NCBI GenBank assembly: GCA_018266355.1
Contig: JAFEAP010000002.1
Span: 81,814 to 145,813 of the forward strand
Length of the DNA stretch: 64,000 nt
Reading direction: 5' to 3'
From: Bdellovibrionales bacterium
GTDB lineage: Bacteria; Bdellovibrionota; UBA1018
Numbering within the stretch: position 1 is the first letter of the stretch; each line of letters begins with the position of its first letter. The notes beneath the pieces were generated by a model. The model saw only the letters and a list, made by a program, of their open reading frames with translations, did not search any database and was not told where the DNA came from. Of the stretch, positions 42,892 through 53,089 are shown piece after piece. The translations under genes and the position numbers were made by a program.

Positions 42892-44276
42892 ACGTCCGGC
42901 GCCCCCTTTCCGACGAAGGCCGGCTCGTCGTTCTCCTCACGCTGCTCGATCCGCGTCCGAACGAACGCGCCGAGATCGCACGCCTCTTCACCGCGCCGAT
43001 CGACTACGCCCGCTTCGACCGCCTCGCGCGCGCGAACGTCCATCGTCCCTGGATCCTCACCCAGATGGAATCCCTCGGTCACGCGGATCGCCTGCCCGAA
43101 CCCTACGCCGCCGAATGGCGGGCCGAACGCGAGAAAGTCCGCGCGAAACTCGAACGCCGTTTCGAGGTCGCCGAGCCCCTCTTCGAGCGCTTCGACCGCG
43201 AGGGCATCCCGGTCGCGCTCCTGAAGGGAACCGCGCTTTCCCACCGGATTTACGGGAATCCGTATTACAAGAAATCGAACGACATCGATATCCTCGTCCG
43301 TCCCGAAGACCTCCCGCGCGTCTACGCCGTCTACGCGGACCTCGGATTCCTCCCTTTCGGCGAACGCGTCGACAAGGACCGCGCTTCCCAGGAAAAATAC
43401 GCCTGGCACGCGGCCCCTTACGTGAGCCGCGATCTCTCCCTCGTGATGGGCACGCAGTGGGGCATCAAGACGCTCCTCGGTCCTTACCGCGTCGACTATC
43501 CGAAGATCTGGTCCCGCATGGACGAAATCGCCTTCCGGAAAATTCCGGTGAAGATGCTCGCCCCGGAGGACTGCCTCCTCCATCTCTGCCTCCACCTCGG
43601 CTATTTCAAGACCCAGCTCAAGGACCTCGTCGACGTGACGAACCTCCTTCGCTATTTCCGCGACCGATTCGATTATGACGGCTTCGTCGCGGATGCGATC
43701 GGCGCGCGGGCGGCGAGCCACGCCTATCACGCGCTCGCGCTCTCCCAGCGCCTCGATCCCTCGGACGCGGTCGAACGCATGCTCGTCAAACTCCGCCCGC
43801 ACGCGAAAGCGCACTATGTTACGGCCGTCGCGAAGAAGACCGAATCGATGGACGACTTCCTCGAGATGTCGGTGGATTGGATCCAGGAAATCGAGATCGA
43901 CATGACCCTCTTCATGGGCGCGCGCGGACTCTCGAAGAAGTGGTGGGCCGCCCTTCGCGTGTGGGGAACCCTCCTCATCCCGCCGCGACCCGCGATGCTG
44001 CGGATGAATTTCACGCTGCGCGCGGGAATCCTCGAGTCGCTTTACTACCGGGCGGTCACGCCGTTTCGGATCCTCCGCGCGCTCGCGGAGGAGATCGGCT
44101 GGAAGCTCGTCGGACTACTCGCCTTGAAGGTCGTCGTCGACCTCGCGCGGGAATTCCTCGCGCTTTTCCGCCCGCCCTCGGGACCGAAGGAGTCGCCCTC
44201 GCCTTACGCCGCCCTCGCCCGCGAGCTCGGGAAATCCGAGGACGAAATCGAGAGCTTCGTGCGCGAGTTCAACTGA
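42888..44276 (+). CDS. NTP_transf_5-type nucleotidyltransferase family protein
   Basis: A 462-residue protein. The N-terminal half carries the NTP_transf_5 signature LLKGTALSHRIYG followed by KSNDIDILVRPED, where the DxD aspartates would bind metal. Further family blocks are EDCLLHLCLHLGYFK and LKDLVDVTNLLRY. Family members are found beside glycan, peptide and cofactor gene clusters; their acceptor is usually unknown. The C-terminal ~150 residues contain two hydrophobic stretches (LIPPRPAMLRMNFTL region and KLVGLLALKVVVDLARE) that may attach it to the membrane. It is the second gene of a two-gene unit with the P-loop kinase. Confidence 0.78.
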   Translation: MNVRRPLSDEGRLVVLLTLLDPRPNERAEIARLFTAPIDYARFDRLARANVHRPWILTQMESLGHADRLPEPYAAEWRAEREKVRAKLERRFEVAEPLFERFDREGIPVALLKGTALSHRIYGNPYYKKSNDIDILVRPEDLPRVYAVYADLGFLPFGERVDKDRASQEKYAWHAAPYVSRDLSLVMGTQWGIKTLLGPYRVDYPKIWSRMDEIAFRKIPVKMLAPEDCLLHLCLHLGYFKTQLKDLVDVTNLLRYFRDRFDYDGFVADAIGARAASHAYHALALSQRLDPSDAVERMLVKLRPHAKAHYVTAVAKKTESMDDFLEMSVDWIQEIEIDMTLFMGARGLSKKWWAALRVWGTLLIPPRPAMLRMNFTLRAGILESLYYRAVTPFRILRALAEEIGWKLVGLLALKVVVDLAREFLALFRPPSGPKESPSPYAALARELGKSEDEIESFVREFN

Positions 44277-44481
44277 CCCTCGCGACCGACATAGGACCTC
44301 GGTTTCCCTGTGAAAAAACGATTTTTTCGGGAGTCGTTCACCCTACGCGCATATAGGCGCCCTACGCGGAAGCGTGTCATCGCGGACGCATTCTAAAGGG
44401 GCAAGATTTCGCCGACAATTCAAAGAGGGCCCTCCGTTTCTTAGGAGACGGCTTTCGATTTAAACAGAGGTACGTCGGTTG
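44277..44481. other. Intergenic leader of the giant lipoprotein gene
   Basis: A 205-bp gap with an A-T hairpin (GAAAAAA at 44312-44318 with TTTTTTC at 44322-44328), a 9-bp direct repeat CCCTACGCG (44341 and 44360), and a GAGGGCCCTC palindrome (44425-44434). The hairpin may end the preceding transcript. The direct repeats flank a TATAGG and could be activator sites. No ORF is supported. Confidence 0.45.
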
Positions 44482-47400
44482 ATGAATCGAATCCTTTCCC
44501 TCACCAGGGAATTTCGCGTGCGCGTTTTCCGGGCGACGAACGTCCTCGGAATGGTCGCGCTCGCCTCGACGGGATGCTCGACGAAGATCCAGCAACTCTC
44601 CGGATTCCGTTCCGCCGTCGGATTCTCCACGCTGACCCGCGACCTCCCGCTCGTCGATTTCGGGGACATCACGGTGCACGCCCACTCCGCCTCGCGGTCG
44701 GTGGTGTTCAGGAACGAGACGGTCGCGGGCCAGGGCTCGGGAGCCGTCACTTGCGGCAGCCCGACCCTCGAGGATCCTCTCGATTTCCAGATCGATTCGT
44801 CGGACTGCGGCGGTTCCCTCGCGGTGAATGGCACCTGCACGGTGACCGTCTCGGCCGCGCCCGGAACCCGGGGACTCCTCGAAGGTGATCTGCGCCTCGC
44901 CTGCTCGGACGCCCTCGGATCGACCCAAACGATCTCGAGTCGGCTCCGCGTGAACGGAGTCGAAATCGTACTCGCCGTGAACCCGGACCAATACGATTTC
45001 GGCGCGGTGAAGGTCGGAACGAACTCCGCGAACCAGAACTTCGTCTTCTCGAACTCCGGGAATCTCGCGGCGACCGGGTGCTCCGCGCCGGTCCTCAGCG
45101 ACAACACGAACTTCACCGTCGTTCCGGGCACATGCGGAACGAACGATCTCATCGCGGGCGGGAGCTGCACGGTCGCCGTCCACGCGAATCCGACGGTCAC
45201 CGGGGCCGCGTCCGCCACGCTTTCCCGGACTTGCACCGTCGGCGGCACGATCGCGACCCTCACGAACCAAGTCGTCGTCACGGGCGTGACTCCCGTGATG
45301 GCGTGGAACCCACTGACCTACGCGTTCGGGAACGTCCCGGTCGGGTCGAACTCCGCGACCCAGACGTTCACCCTCTCGAACACGGGCGGCGCCGCCGCGA
45401 CCGGATGCTCCGCCCCGACGATCAGCGACGCGACAAATTTCACCATCATGACCGACCTTTGCGGAACGAGCGACCTCGCCGCGCTCACGGGAAGCTGCAC
45501 GGTCACCGTGCAGGCGAACCCGACGACCGCCGGCGCGAAGAGCGCGACGCTGAGCCGGAGTTGCAGCTACGGCGGCTCCGTCTCGACGACCGCGAACCAG
45601 ATCACGGCCTTCGGCGCGACGGCCAGCCTCGCGTGGACCCCGCTCACGAAGGATTTCGGCGACGTGAACGTCGGCTCGAACTCCACGACCCAAACGTTCA
45701 CCCTCACGAATTCCGGCACCGCCGCAGCGACCGGGTGCTCCGCTCCGACGATCGGCGACGCGACGAACTTCTCGATCACCGCCGACACCTGCGCGACGAA
45801 CGACCTCGCCGCTTCGGGCGGAAGCTGTACGGTGACCGTGCGCGGAAATCCGGCGTCGGCGGGAGCGAAGGCGACGACGCTTTCCCGCGCTTGCGCCTTC
45901 GGCGGCACGGCGGCGACCACGTCGAACCAGATCGTCGTGAACGGCGTCGTCGCCCTACTCGCGTGGTCGCCTCTCACGAAGGATTTCGGAAACGTTTCGG
46001 TCGGCTCGAACTCCACGACCCAAACGTTCACCCTCACGAATTCGGGCGGTTCGACCGCCACCGGCTGCTCGGCCCCGACCTTGACCGACGCGACGAACTT
46101 CTCGATCGTAACGGATAACTGCGGCACGGCGAACCTCGCCGGATCGGGAGGGACCTGCACCGTCGACGTGCGCGCAAACCCGGGCTCGATGGGCGCGAAG
46201 TCGACGACGCTTTCCCGCGCTTGTACCTTCGGCGGCACGGCGACGACCACGCCGAACCAGATCGTCGCCCTCGGCACCCAAGTCGACCTCGCCTTCGACC
46301 AGCTCACCTACGACTTCGGGACGGTGAACGTCGGTGCGAACTCGGCGAACCACGTCTTCACCCTCCAGAATCTCGGAAATCAAGCGGCGACGGGATGCGC
46401 GGCGCCGGCGCTCTCGAACGCGACCGACTTCGAGATCGTTTCGGAGACCTGCGGCACCGCGGACGTCGCCGCCTCCGGCTCCTGCACGGTGACCGTTCGA
46501 GCGATTCCCCAATCCTCGGGCGCGAAGGCGACCACGCTTTCCCGGACCTGCGCCGTCGGCGGCACCCCCGCCACGACGACGAACGGCCTGACCACGAACG
46601 CCGTCCAACCCTCGCTCGCCTGGTCCCCGATGACGAAGGACTTCGGAAACGTGAACGTCGGCTCGAACTCCTCGACCCAGACGTTCACCCTCACGAATTC
46701 GGGCACGGCCACCGCAACCGGGTGTTCGGCGCCCACCCTCGCGGGCACGGATCCTTCCGAGTTCACGATCGTCACGGATAACTGCGGAACGGCGACCCTC
46801 GCTGGCTCGGGCGCGACGTGCACGGTCGATGTGCGTGCGAACCCGGGCTCGACCGGAACGAAGTCCGCGACGCTCTCTCGGACTTGCACGTTCGGCGGGA
46901 CGCCGACGACCACCCCGAACCAGATCGTCGTGACCGGGGTCGCGCCTTCGCTGGTTTGGAGCCCGCTCACGAAGGACTTCGGAAACGTGAACGTCGGCTC
47001 GAATTCCTCGACCCAGACGTTCACCCTCACGAACTCCGGCACGGCCACCGCGACCGGGTGCTCGGCGCCGACCCTCGGCGGCACGAACGCGGGCGAGTTC
47101 TCGATCGTCACGGATAACTGCGGAACGGCCAACCTCGCCGGCTCGAACGCGACCTGTACCGTCGACGTCCGCGGCCACCCGAGTTCGGCCGGTACGCTGA
47201 CCGCCACCCTTTCACGCACCTGCACCTTCGGCGGCACCGCCTCCACGACGACCGACCAGATCGTCGTGAACGGGATCGCGCCCTCCCTCGTTTGGAGCCC
47301 ACTCACGAAAGATTTCGGGAACGTGAACGTCGGCGGCTCCTCGGCCCTCGTCTTCACCCTCACGAACTCCGGCGCCGCGGCGGCGACCGGTTGCTCGGCA

Positions 47401-50400
47401 CCGACCCTCACGAATTCGACCGACTTCACGCTCGCGAACGACCTCTGCGGTACGGCGGATCTCGCCGGCTCGAACGCGACCTGCACGATCCAAGTGCGCG
47501 CGACCCCGGCCTCCGCGGGGATAAAGACGACCACCCTTTCGCGGACCTGCACTTTCGGCGGCGTCGCGGCCACGACGACCGATCAGATCGTCGTGAACGG
47601 TCAGTATCCGAGCCTCGCGTGGACTCCGACGACGTACGACTTCGGGAACGTCGACGTCGGCGCGAACTCCTCGACTCACACCTTCACTCTCACGAATGCC
47701 GGCAACGGGACCGCGACCGGATGCTCGGCTCCCGTCCTCGGCGGATCGAACGCCTCCGATTTCTCGATCGTGACGGATAACTGCGGAACGGCGAACCTCG
47801 CCGGTTCGAACACGACCTGCACCGTCGACGTACGGGCGAACCCGGGATCGATCGGTGCGAAAGGAGCGACGCTCTCGCGCACGTGCGGATTCGGCGGTAC
47901 GGCCTCGACGACGACCGACCAGATCGTCGCGACGGGCGTCTATCCGGCGCTCGCCTGGTCGCCGCTCACGAAGGACTTCGGAAACGCCTACGACGGCACG
48001 GACTCGGGAACCCAAACGTTCACCTTCACGAATTCCGGCACGGCGACCGCGACCGGGTGCTCGGCGCCTTCCCTCGCCGGGACGAATCCGGGAGAGTTCG
48101 TCATTTCGAGCGACGGCTGCGGTACGAACACCCTCGCCGGCTCCGGCGCGACCTGCACGGTCGTCGTGAAGGGCCACCCGAACTCGGACGGGGTGAAAAC
48201 GGCGACCCTCACTCGCTCCTGCACCTTCGGCGGATCCGCCTCCACGACCGCCGATCAACTCGTCGTGAACGGGATCTCGGCGGTCCTCGCTTGGACGCCG
48301 TTGACGAAGAGCTTCGGCGACGCCACCGTCGGCACCGATTCGGGAACGCAGACGTTCACCCTCACGAATTCCGGTACCGCCTCCGCGACCGGCTGTTCGG
48401 CCCCCGCGCTCGGCGGAGCGAGCCCGGGCGAATTCGCGATCACGACGGATAATTGCGGCGTGGCCGACCTCTCCGGCGGGGGCGCGACCTGCACCGTCGT
48501 CGTGAAAGGCCATCCGACCTCGACCGGGACCAAGACCGCCACGCTCTCCCGCACCTGCACGGTCGGCGGAGCCCCGGCGACGACGACGAACGGCATCTCG
48601 GTGAACGGCGTCTACCCCGCCCTCGCCTGGTCTCCGCTCACGAAGGCTTTCGGTTCGAACGCCTACGCGTACGGCCAAAGCGCGAGCGTGACTTTCACCT
48701 TCGCGAACACGGGCACCGGTCCCGCGACGGGATGCTCGGCTCCGACGCTGACTGGAACCGATCCCTCCCAGTTCGAGATTTCGATCGATAACTGCGGCAC
48801 GTCCGATCTGGCGGTCGGAGCGTCGTGCACGGTGAACGTGCGGACGAAGATTTCCTCGGCCGGCGCGAAGGCGGCGACCCTTTCCCGCACCTGCACAGTC
48901 GGCAACACCACGACGACTACGGCGAACCAGATCACCGCCACCGGCACGGCGAACGCACCGAACCTCGCGGTGACCGCGGCCTTCGACCAGGACTCGAACC
49001 GCCTGAAAATCGCACAGAACGGATTCGGAACCGCCGTCGAAGACGTCGTTTTCGGGAACTCCGGAACCGCGGACGCCACCGGCTGCGCGGCCCCGGTCTT
49101 GGGCGGCACGAACCCGAGCGAGTTCCTGATCGTCTCCCATACTTGCGGCTCGACCTTGGCAGCCGGCGATCACTGCACGGTGAGAGTCCGCGGGAAACCG
49201 ACGAGCACGGCGACCCGGAACGCCACGATTTCGATGGCCTGCTCCGTCGGCGGCACTCCGAGCCTCTCATTGAAGACGATCGGGAACGGCACGACCACGC
49301 CAAGCCAGATGAGCCTCGGCGGTTACGCCTCTCTCATCCGCATGTCGAACGGAAGCATCGTCCAGACCGGTGGAGTCTTTCCGAATAATTCCTCCGTGCT
49401 CGACTCGGGAACGACCGCGACCCAAGTCGCGACCGGCACCGACTTCGCCTGCGCCCTCCGCACAGGCGGCACCGTGAAATGCTGGGGCAGCAACACCTAC
49501 GGCCAACTCGGCGACGGAACGAACAATAGCGCTGCCTTCCCCGGCGTGACGGTCTCGGGATTGAGCGGGATTCTAGCCATCGGGACGGGTACGGGTTCCC
49601 AGCACGCCTGCGCGGTCCGCTCGGACAACACGGTCGTCTGCTGGGGACGCGGCGATTCCGGCCAGCTCGGGAACGGCGGGACCGCGAACAGCAACGTGCC
49701 CGTCGTCGCGACGGGAGTCACCCAAGCCACCCAGGTCACGGCGAACCCGAACGCGACCTGCGCGCGCACTTACAGCGGCAGCGGGATGGTTTACTGCTGG
49801 GGCCAGAACAATTACGGCCAACTCGGGAACGGAACGACGACCAACTCTTCCACTCCGGTCCAGGTCCTCGTGAGCGCGGGCACGAGCCTCCAGAACGCCG
49901 TGAACGTGAACATGGGTTTTACCGGGACGGCTTGCGTCGCGATGGCGGACGGGACCGCGAAGTGCTGGGGCGCGAACAGTTACGGTTTCCTGAGCGGCTC
50001 GAACAAGAAGTACGCGACGACCCTCCCGAGCATTGCGAACGTAACCACGGTACAAATCGGGTTCACGAACGTCTGCGCTCTAATCTCCGACGGGACGGTG
50101 AAGTGCTGGGGCGAAAGCGGCATGGGCGAAAACGGCGACGGCACCAATACGCCGCGCGCGTCGGCCTCGAACGCGGTCACGGTGACGGGTCTCGCCGGCG
50201 CGACGGCCCTCTACGGCGACGGCTGGCAGGGATACTGCGCGGTCCGCTCGGACAACTCGGTCATGTGCTGGGGACTACGAAACCGCTCGAAGGGTGACGG
50301 CGGCATCGCGAGCAGTAACGCGACCGCGACTCCCCTCCCATCCCTCTCGAATGTGACGCAGGTCACGGGCACCTCGAGCGGCAACTGCGCGCTGATCTCC

Positions 50401-52374
50401 GACGGGACGGTGAAGTGCTGGGGCAGCTGGGCGAGCTACGAGGAAGCCGGCCACGGCTTCACTTCGGACTATTACGTGAACGTCTCGACGCCGACCCAAG
50501 TCCCGGGCATCGCGAGCGCCGTCCAGATCGCGAGCGCGAGTTACACTTACTGCGCGCTGATCTCCGGCGGAACGGTGAAATGCTGGGGCCACGGAAACGT
50601 CGGCCAACGCGGCGACGGCACCTGGAACGATTACGACGGAACCGTCTATTCGACGCTCGGGATCTCCACGGCCACCCAGATCTCCGGCGGCAGCGACACC
50701 TTCTGCGCGCGCCTCTCCGACGGCACCGTCTCGTGCTGGGGTTCGGGCAATATGGGTCAAATGGGCGACGGCACCACGAACAACCAGGTGACTCCCCAAA
50801 CCGTCCCGGGCCTCACCGGCGTGACGTCGGTGGCGGTCGGCAAATACGGCACCGTCTGCGCGATCGTCACCGGCGGGGCGGTCAAATGCTGGGGCTATAA
50901 CGCCCACGGCGAACTCGGAAACGGTACCACGACGAGCTCCTATGTCCCGGTCGACGTGACCGGCCTCACGAACGCGACTTCCCTCGCGCTCGGGCAATTC
51001 CACTCCTGCGCGCTGATCTCCGACGGGACGATCCGCTGCTGGGGCGACAACGGATACGGCCAACTCGGCGACGGAACGTTTACCCAACGCACGACGCCAG
51101 TGAACGCGGCTTGGTTCTCGAACGCGACGGCCATCACCGCCGGCCTGAGCGATACCTGCGCGCTCCTCGCCGACGGCCGCGTGCGCTGCTGGGGCATCAA
51201 CTCTAATGGGCAAATCGGGGACGGAAACGCGGCCACGGTAACGAACCCATCGAACGCCGCGGTTTACTCCCTTAAAAACGTACTCCAACTAACGAGCGGA
51301 CAGAATCACCATTGCGCCCTCGTCACCGGCGGAGGCGTCAGCTGCTGGGGATCGAACGGATCCGGAATCGTCGACTTCCGCCTGCGTCCGATGTCGGGCT
51401 TCGACTCCGGCGCGGTTCCGAGCCTCGCCTGGAGCCCCGCGAGCACCGATTTCGGTCACGTCGCTTCGGGCAGCTCGTCCTCGTCCATCACCTTCACGCT
51501 CACGAATTCGGGCGGAGTTTCCGCGACGGGTTGTTCGGCGCCGACCCTCACGAATTCGACCGACTTCTCCCTCTCTGCGGACGGCTGCTCGACGGCGGAC
51601 CTCACCGCCGGCTCGACTTGCACCGTCGCGGTCACCGCGAATCCGGCTTCGGTCGGCGTGAAAACCACGACGCTCTCCCGCACTTGCGCGGTCGGGGGAA
51701 CCGCCTCTACCACCACCGACCAGATCGTCGTCACCGCGACGAACGTCGCCCAAATCTACAACAGCAATCTCGGCACTTCTCCGATCACCATGAGCGTGCT
51801 CTCCACCGGCGCGAACAACCTCCTCGTCGTCGGCGTAAGTTGGTGCTGCAACGCGAACGGCGCGACGGTCACCCCGCGCGTGACCGACAACATGGGCAAC
51901 ACTTACGTCCTCGCGGGCACGCCCGTCCAGGACGGCGGAAACGACTGGGTCGCGATCTTTTACTCCGCCGGATCGGCCGCGGGCGTGACCTCCGTCTCCA
52001 TCGCGAAGGACGTCGGGAACTCGATGTATTACCTCGCGGGGGTCTTCTCCGAGTACGCGGGCATCGTCGCGGCGAGCCCGCTCGACGGATACGTCACCGC
52101 CGCGCCAAACTCGACGGTCGGCGATTCGGGAGCGCTCACTCCGACCCAGGCGGGGGATCTCCTCGTCGTCGTCGCGGACAACGACTCCGTCGGTTCGACC
52201 GCCACCGCCGGAACGGGCTTCACGCTGACCACGCCGGGGATGTCCACGGTCGAGGGCCAGGGATGCTACATGGAGGACCGGTATTACCCCGGCGTCTCCT
52301 CCGTGCACGGCACCTTCAATTTCACCGCGAGCTACCCGATCCCGACCGCGATGGCGGCGTTCAAGCACCAGTGA
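44482..52374 (+). CDS. Giant repeat lipoprotein (Ig-like choice-of-anchor and RCC1-like repeats)
   Basis: About 2630 residues. The signal peptide ends in LASTGC (lipid Cys32), then come 14 Ig-like beta-sandwich repeats of ~110 residues, for example with KDFGNVNVGSNS, FTLTNSG, ATGCSAP, DNCGTA, CTVDVR, LSRTCTFGG. Each contains four cysteines, so two disulfides per unit. They resemble choice-of-anchor D/ASH-type domains. Next, 13 RCC1-type repeats (CALRTGGTVKCWGSNTYGQL pattern), then one more Ig-like repeat and a C-terminal beta domain of ~220 residues. The ATG at 44482 is preceded by AGAGG. It is likely a surface-displayed adhesin or fibre with a propeller head. Neighbouring copies are very similar at DNA level. 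Target is unknown. Confidence 0.85.
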   Translation: MNRILSLTREFRVRVFRATNVLGMVALASTGCSTKIQQLSGFRSAVGFSTLTRDLPLVDFGDITVHAHSASRSVVFRNETVAGQGSGAVTCGSPTLEDPLDFQIDSSDCGGSLAVNGTCTVTVSAAPGTRGLLEGDLRLACSDALGSTQTISSRLRVNGVEIVLAVNPDQYDFGAVKVGTNSANQNFVFSNSGNLAATGCSAPVLSDNTNFTVVPGTCGTNDLIAGGSCTVAVHANPTVTGAASATLSRTCTVGGTIATLTNQVVVTGVTPVMAWNPLTYAFGNVPVGSNSATQTFTLSNTGGAAATGCSAPTISDATNFTIMTDLCGTSDLAALTGSCTVTVQANPTTAGAKSATLSRSCSYGGSVSTTANQITAFGATASLAWTPLTKDFGDVNVGSNSTTQTFTLTNSGTAAATGCSAPTIGDATNFSITADTCATNDLAASGGSCTVTVRGNPASAGAKATTLSRACAFGGTAATTSNQIVVNGVVALLAWSPLTKDFGNVSVGSNSTTQTFTLTNSGGSTATGCSAPTLTDATNFSIVTDNCGTANLAGSGGTCTVDVRANPGSMGAKSTTLSRACTFGGTATTTPNQIVALGTQVDLAFDQLTYDFGTVNVGANSANHVFTLQNLGNQAATGCAAPALSNATDFEIVSETCGTADVAASGSCTVTVRAIPQSSGAKATTLSRTCAVGGTPATTTNGLTTNAVQPSLAWSPMTKDFGNVNVGSNSSTQTFTLTNSGTATATGCSAPTLAGTDPSEFTIVTDNCGTATLAGSGATCTVDVRANPGSTGTKSATLSRTCTFGGTPTTTPNQIVVTGVAPSLVWSPLTKDFGNVNVGSNSSTQTFTLTNSGTATATGCSAPTLGGTNAGEFSIVTDNCGTANLAGSNATCTVDVRGHPSSAGTLTATLSRTCTFGGTASTTTDQIVVNGIAPSLVWSPLTKDFGNVNVGGSSALVFTLTNSGAAAATGCSAPTLTNSTDFTLANDLCGTADLAGSNATCTIQVRATPASAGIKTTTLSRTCTFGGVAATTTDQIVVNGQYPSLAWTPTTYDFGNVDVGANSSTHTFTLTNAGNGTATGCSAPVLGGSNASDFSIVTDNCGTANLAGSNTTCTVDVRANPGSIGAKGATLSRTCGFGGTASTTTDQIVATGVYPALAWSPLTKDFGNAYDGTDSGTQTFTFTNSGTATATGCSAPSLAGTNPGEFVISSDGCGTNTLAGSGATCTVVVKGHPNSDGVKTATLTRSCTFGGSASTTADQLVVNGISAVLAWTPLTKSFGDATVGTDSGTQTFTLTNSGTASATGCSAPALGGASPGEFAITTDNCGVADLSGGGATCTVVVKGHPTSTGTKTATLSRTCTVGGAPATTTNGISVNGVYPALAWSPLTKAFGSNAYAYGQSASVTFTFANTGTGPATGCSAPTLTGTDPSQFEISIDNCGTSDLAVGASCTVNVRTKISSAGAKAATLSRTCTVGNTTTTTANQITATGTANAPNLAVTAAFDQDSNRLKIAQNGFGTAVEDVVFGNSGTADATGCAAPVLGGTNPSEFLIVSHTCGSTLAAGDHCTVRVRGKPTSTATRNATISMACSVGGTPSLSLKTIGNGTTTPSQMSLGGYASLIRMSNGSIVQTGGVFPNNSSVLDSGTTATQVATGTDFACALRTGGTVKCWGSNTYGQLGDGTNNSAAFPGVTVSGLSGILAIGTGTGSQHACAVRSDNTVVCWGRGDSGQLGNGGTANSNVPVVATGVTQATQVTANPNATCARTYSGSGMVYCWGQNNYGQLGNGTTTNSSTPVQVLVSAGTSLQNAVNVNMGFTGTACVAMADGTAKCWGANSYGFLSGSNKKYATTLPSIANVTTVQIGFTNVCALISDGTVKCWGESGMGENGDGTNTPRASASNAVTVTGLAGATALYGDGWQGYCAVRSDNSVMCWGLRNRSKGDGGIASSNATATPLPSLSNVTQVTGTSSGNCALISDGTVKCWGSWASYEEAGHGFTSDYYVNVSTPTQVPGIASAVQIASASYTYCALISGGTVKCWGHGNVGQRGDGTWNDYDGTVYSTLGISTATQISGGSDTFCARLSDGTVSCWGSGNMGQMGDGTTNNQVTPQTVPGLTGVTSVAVGKYGTVCAIVTGGAVKCWGYNAHGELGNGTTTSSYVPVDVTGLTNATSLALGQFHSCALISDGTIRCWGDNGYGQLGDGTFTQRTTPVNAAWFSNATAITAGLSDTCALLADGRVRCWGINSNGQIGDGNAATVTNPSNAAVYSLKNVLQLTSGQNHHCALVTGGGVSCWGSNGSGIVDFRLRPMSGFDSGAVPSLAWSPASTDFGHVASGSSSSSITFTLTNSGGVSATGCSAPTLTNSTDFSLSADGCSTADLTAGSTCTVAVTANPASVGVKTTTLSRTCAVGGTASTTTDQIVVTATNVAQIYNSNLGTSPITMSVLSTGANNLLVVGVSWCCNANGATVTPRVTDNMGNTYVLAGTPVQDGGNDWVAIFYSAGSAAGVTSVSIAKDVGNSMYYLAGVFSEYAGIVAASPLDGYVTAAPNSTVGDSGALTPTQAGDLLVVVADNDSVGSTATAGTGFTLTTPGMSTVEGQGCYMEDRYYPGVSSVHGTFNFTASYPIPTAMAAFKHQ
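44969..48960 (+). repeat. Tandem ~330-bp Ig-like repeat array
   Basis: Unit starts lie at about 44969, 45298, 45629, 45958, 46288, 46615, 46951, 47287, 47613, 47949, 48287 and 48622 (codons for LxWxPLTxDFG). Stretches of more than 60 bp are almost identical between units, for example near 46635 and 46968. This favours recombination between units. Confidence 0.85.
49429..51366 (+). repeat. RCC1-type repeat array (13 units)
   Basis: Thirteen units of ~150 bp encode a CALxxxGTVKCWGxNxxGQLGDG pattern, from FACALRTGG to VSCWGSNGSG. RCC1 units form beta-propellers; 13 units could build two six- or seven-bladed propellers. Confidence 0.85.
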
Positions 52375-53089
52375 TGGTTTCGGCCGGACGTTCGTCGAGT
52401 TCCGCGAATCCGTCTCCGGCCGCGTTCACGCGTAACCTTCTCGCCCGGTCCGCCCGCTTCGGGCTGCGCTCGATCCCGACCGCGCGCAACCCCGCCGCGT
52501 TCGCCGCCGCGAGGACCGACCCGTAGCCGCAAAACGGATTCACGATCGTCCGCGTGGGTGTCTCGCGGACGACGAGATCGACCGCGATCCGACAAGCCGC
52601 GAACCCCATCCCGCGAACCCACGCCTTGTCCCCGAGATCCGGAATCACGTCGGCGGTGCTCCGCTCGGCCGGCGGTCGAACGGTACGCGAAAACGCGAGC
52701 AGGTGCGAATAAGCGGGTTTTCCGAAGGTCGTCGCGCCGGGGGCCGCCCGACAGAGGACCTTATGGAAGAGGAGCGCATGACCGCTCGCTTCGGCCGCGC
52801 GCTGGACGAGGTAGGATTTATCGATCCACTCGCCTTCGTGTTTGATGTCGGACTGGAAGAAAATCGCGACCCCCTCGTCGGGGGTGGACGCGAGAACGAG
52901 GGAGGCCGCGTCGGTGAACCAGGATTTCCATTCGCCGAGTGAGAGTCCCGGGAATTCCGAGTAATCCGGAAGCGAAGCTACAAGAGAGGCCCCGGGAATC
53001 GGCGCGTGAGCGCGGAGCCACGCGAGCGCGTCTTCGGTATGGACGATGCGAGCTTCACTCGAAGGCCGATTGCTCGCTTCACTCGACAT
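52361..53089 (-). CDS. SAM-dependent methyltransferase with permuted N4/N6-type layout
   Basis: A 242-residue protein. The SAM motif I, NPFCGYGSVLAAA, lies near the C-terminus with GLRAVGIERSPKRA as the following acidic strand. The putative motif IV, SLPDYSEFPGL, lies near the N-terminus. This order recalls permuted DNA N4/N6 methyltransferases, but the DPPY box is replaced by LPDYS, so the target may not be DNA. A segment HEGEWIDKSYLVQ and the GKPAYSHLLAF region are unassigned. The 3' end overlaps the giant lipoprotein by 14 bp. It overlaps the 81-residue gene upstream by 11 bp. Substrate unknown. Confidence 0.75.
   Translation of the reverse strand: MSSEASNRPSSEARIVHTEDALAWLRAHAPIPGASLVASLPDYSEFPGLSLGEWKSWFTDAASLVLASTPDEGVAIFFQSDIKHEGEWIDKSYLVQRAAEASGHALLFHKVLCRAAPGATTFGKPAYSHLLAFSRTVRPPAERSTADVIPDLGDKAWVRGMGFAACRIAVDLVVRETPTRTIVNPFCGYGSVLAAANAAGLRAVGIERSPKRADRARRLRVNAAGDGFAELDERPAETITGA

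Noticed and set aside
47212..49173. Minus-strand open frame of 653 codons in the repeat region
   Set aside because: It mirrors the tandem Ig-like repeats on the plus strand; the repeated pattern is inherited from the real gene.
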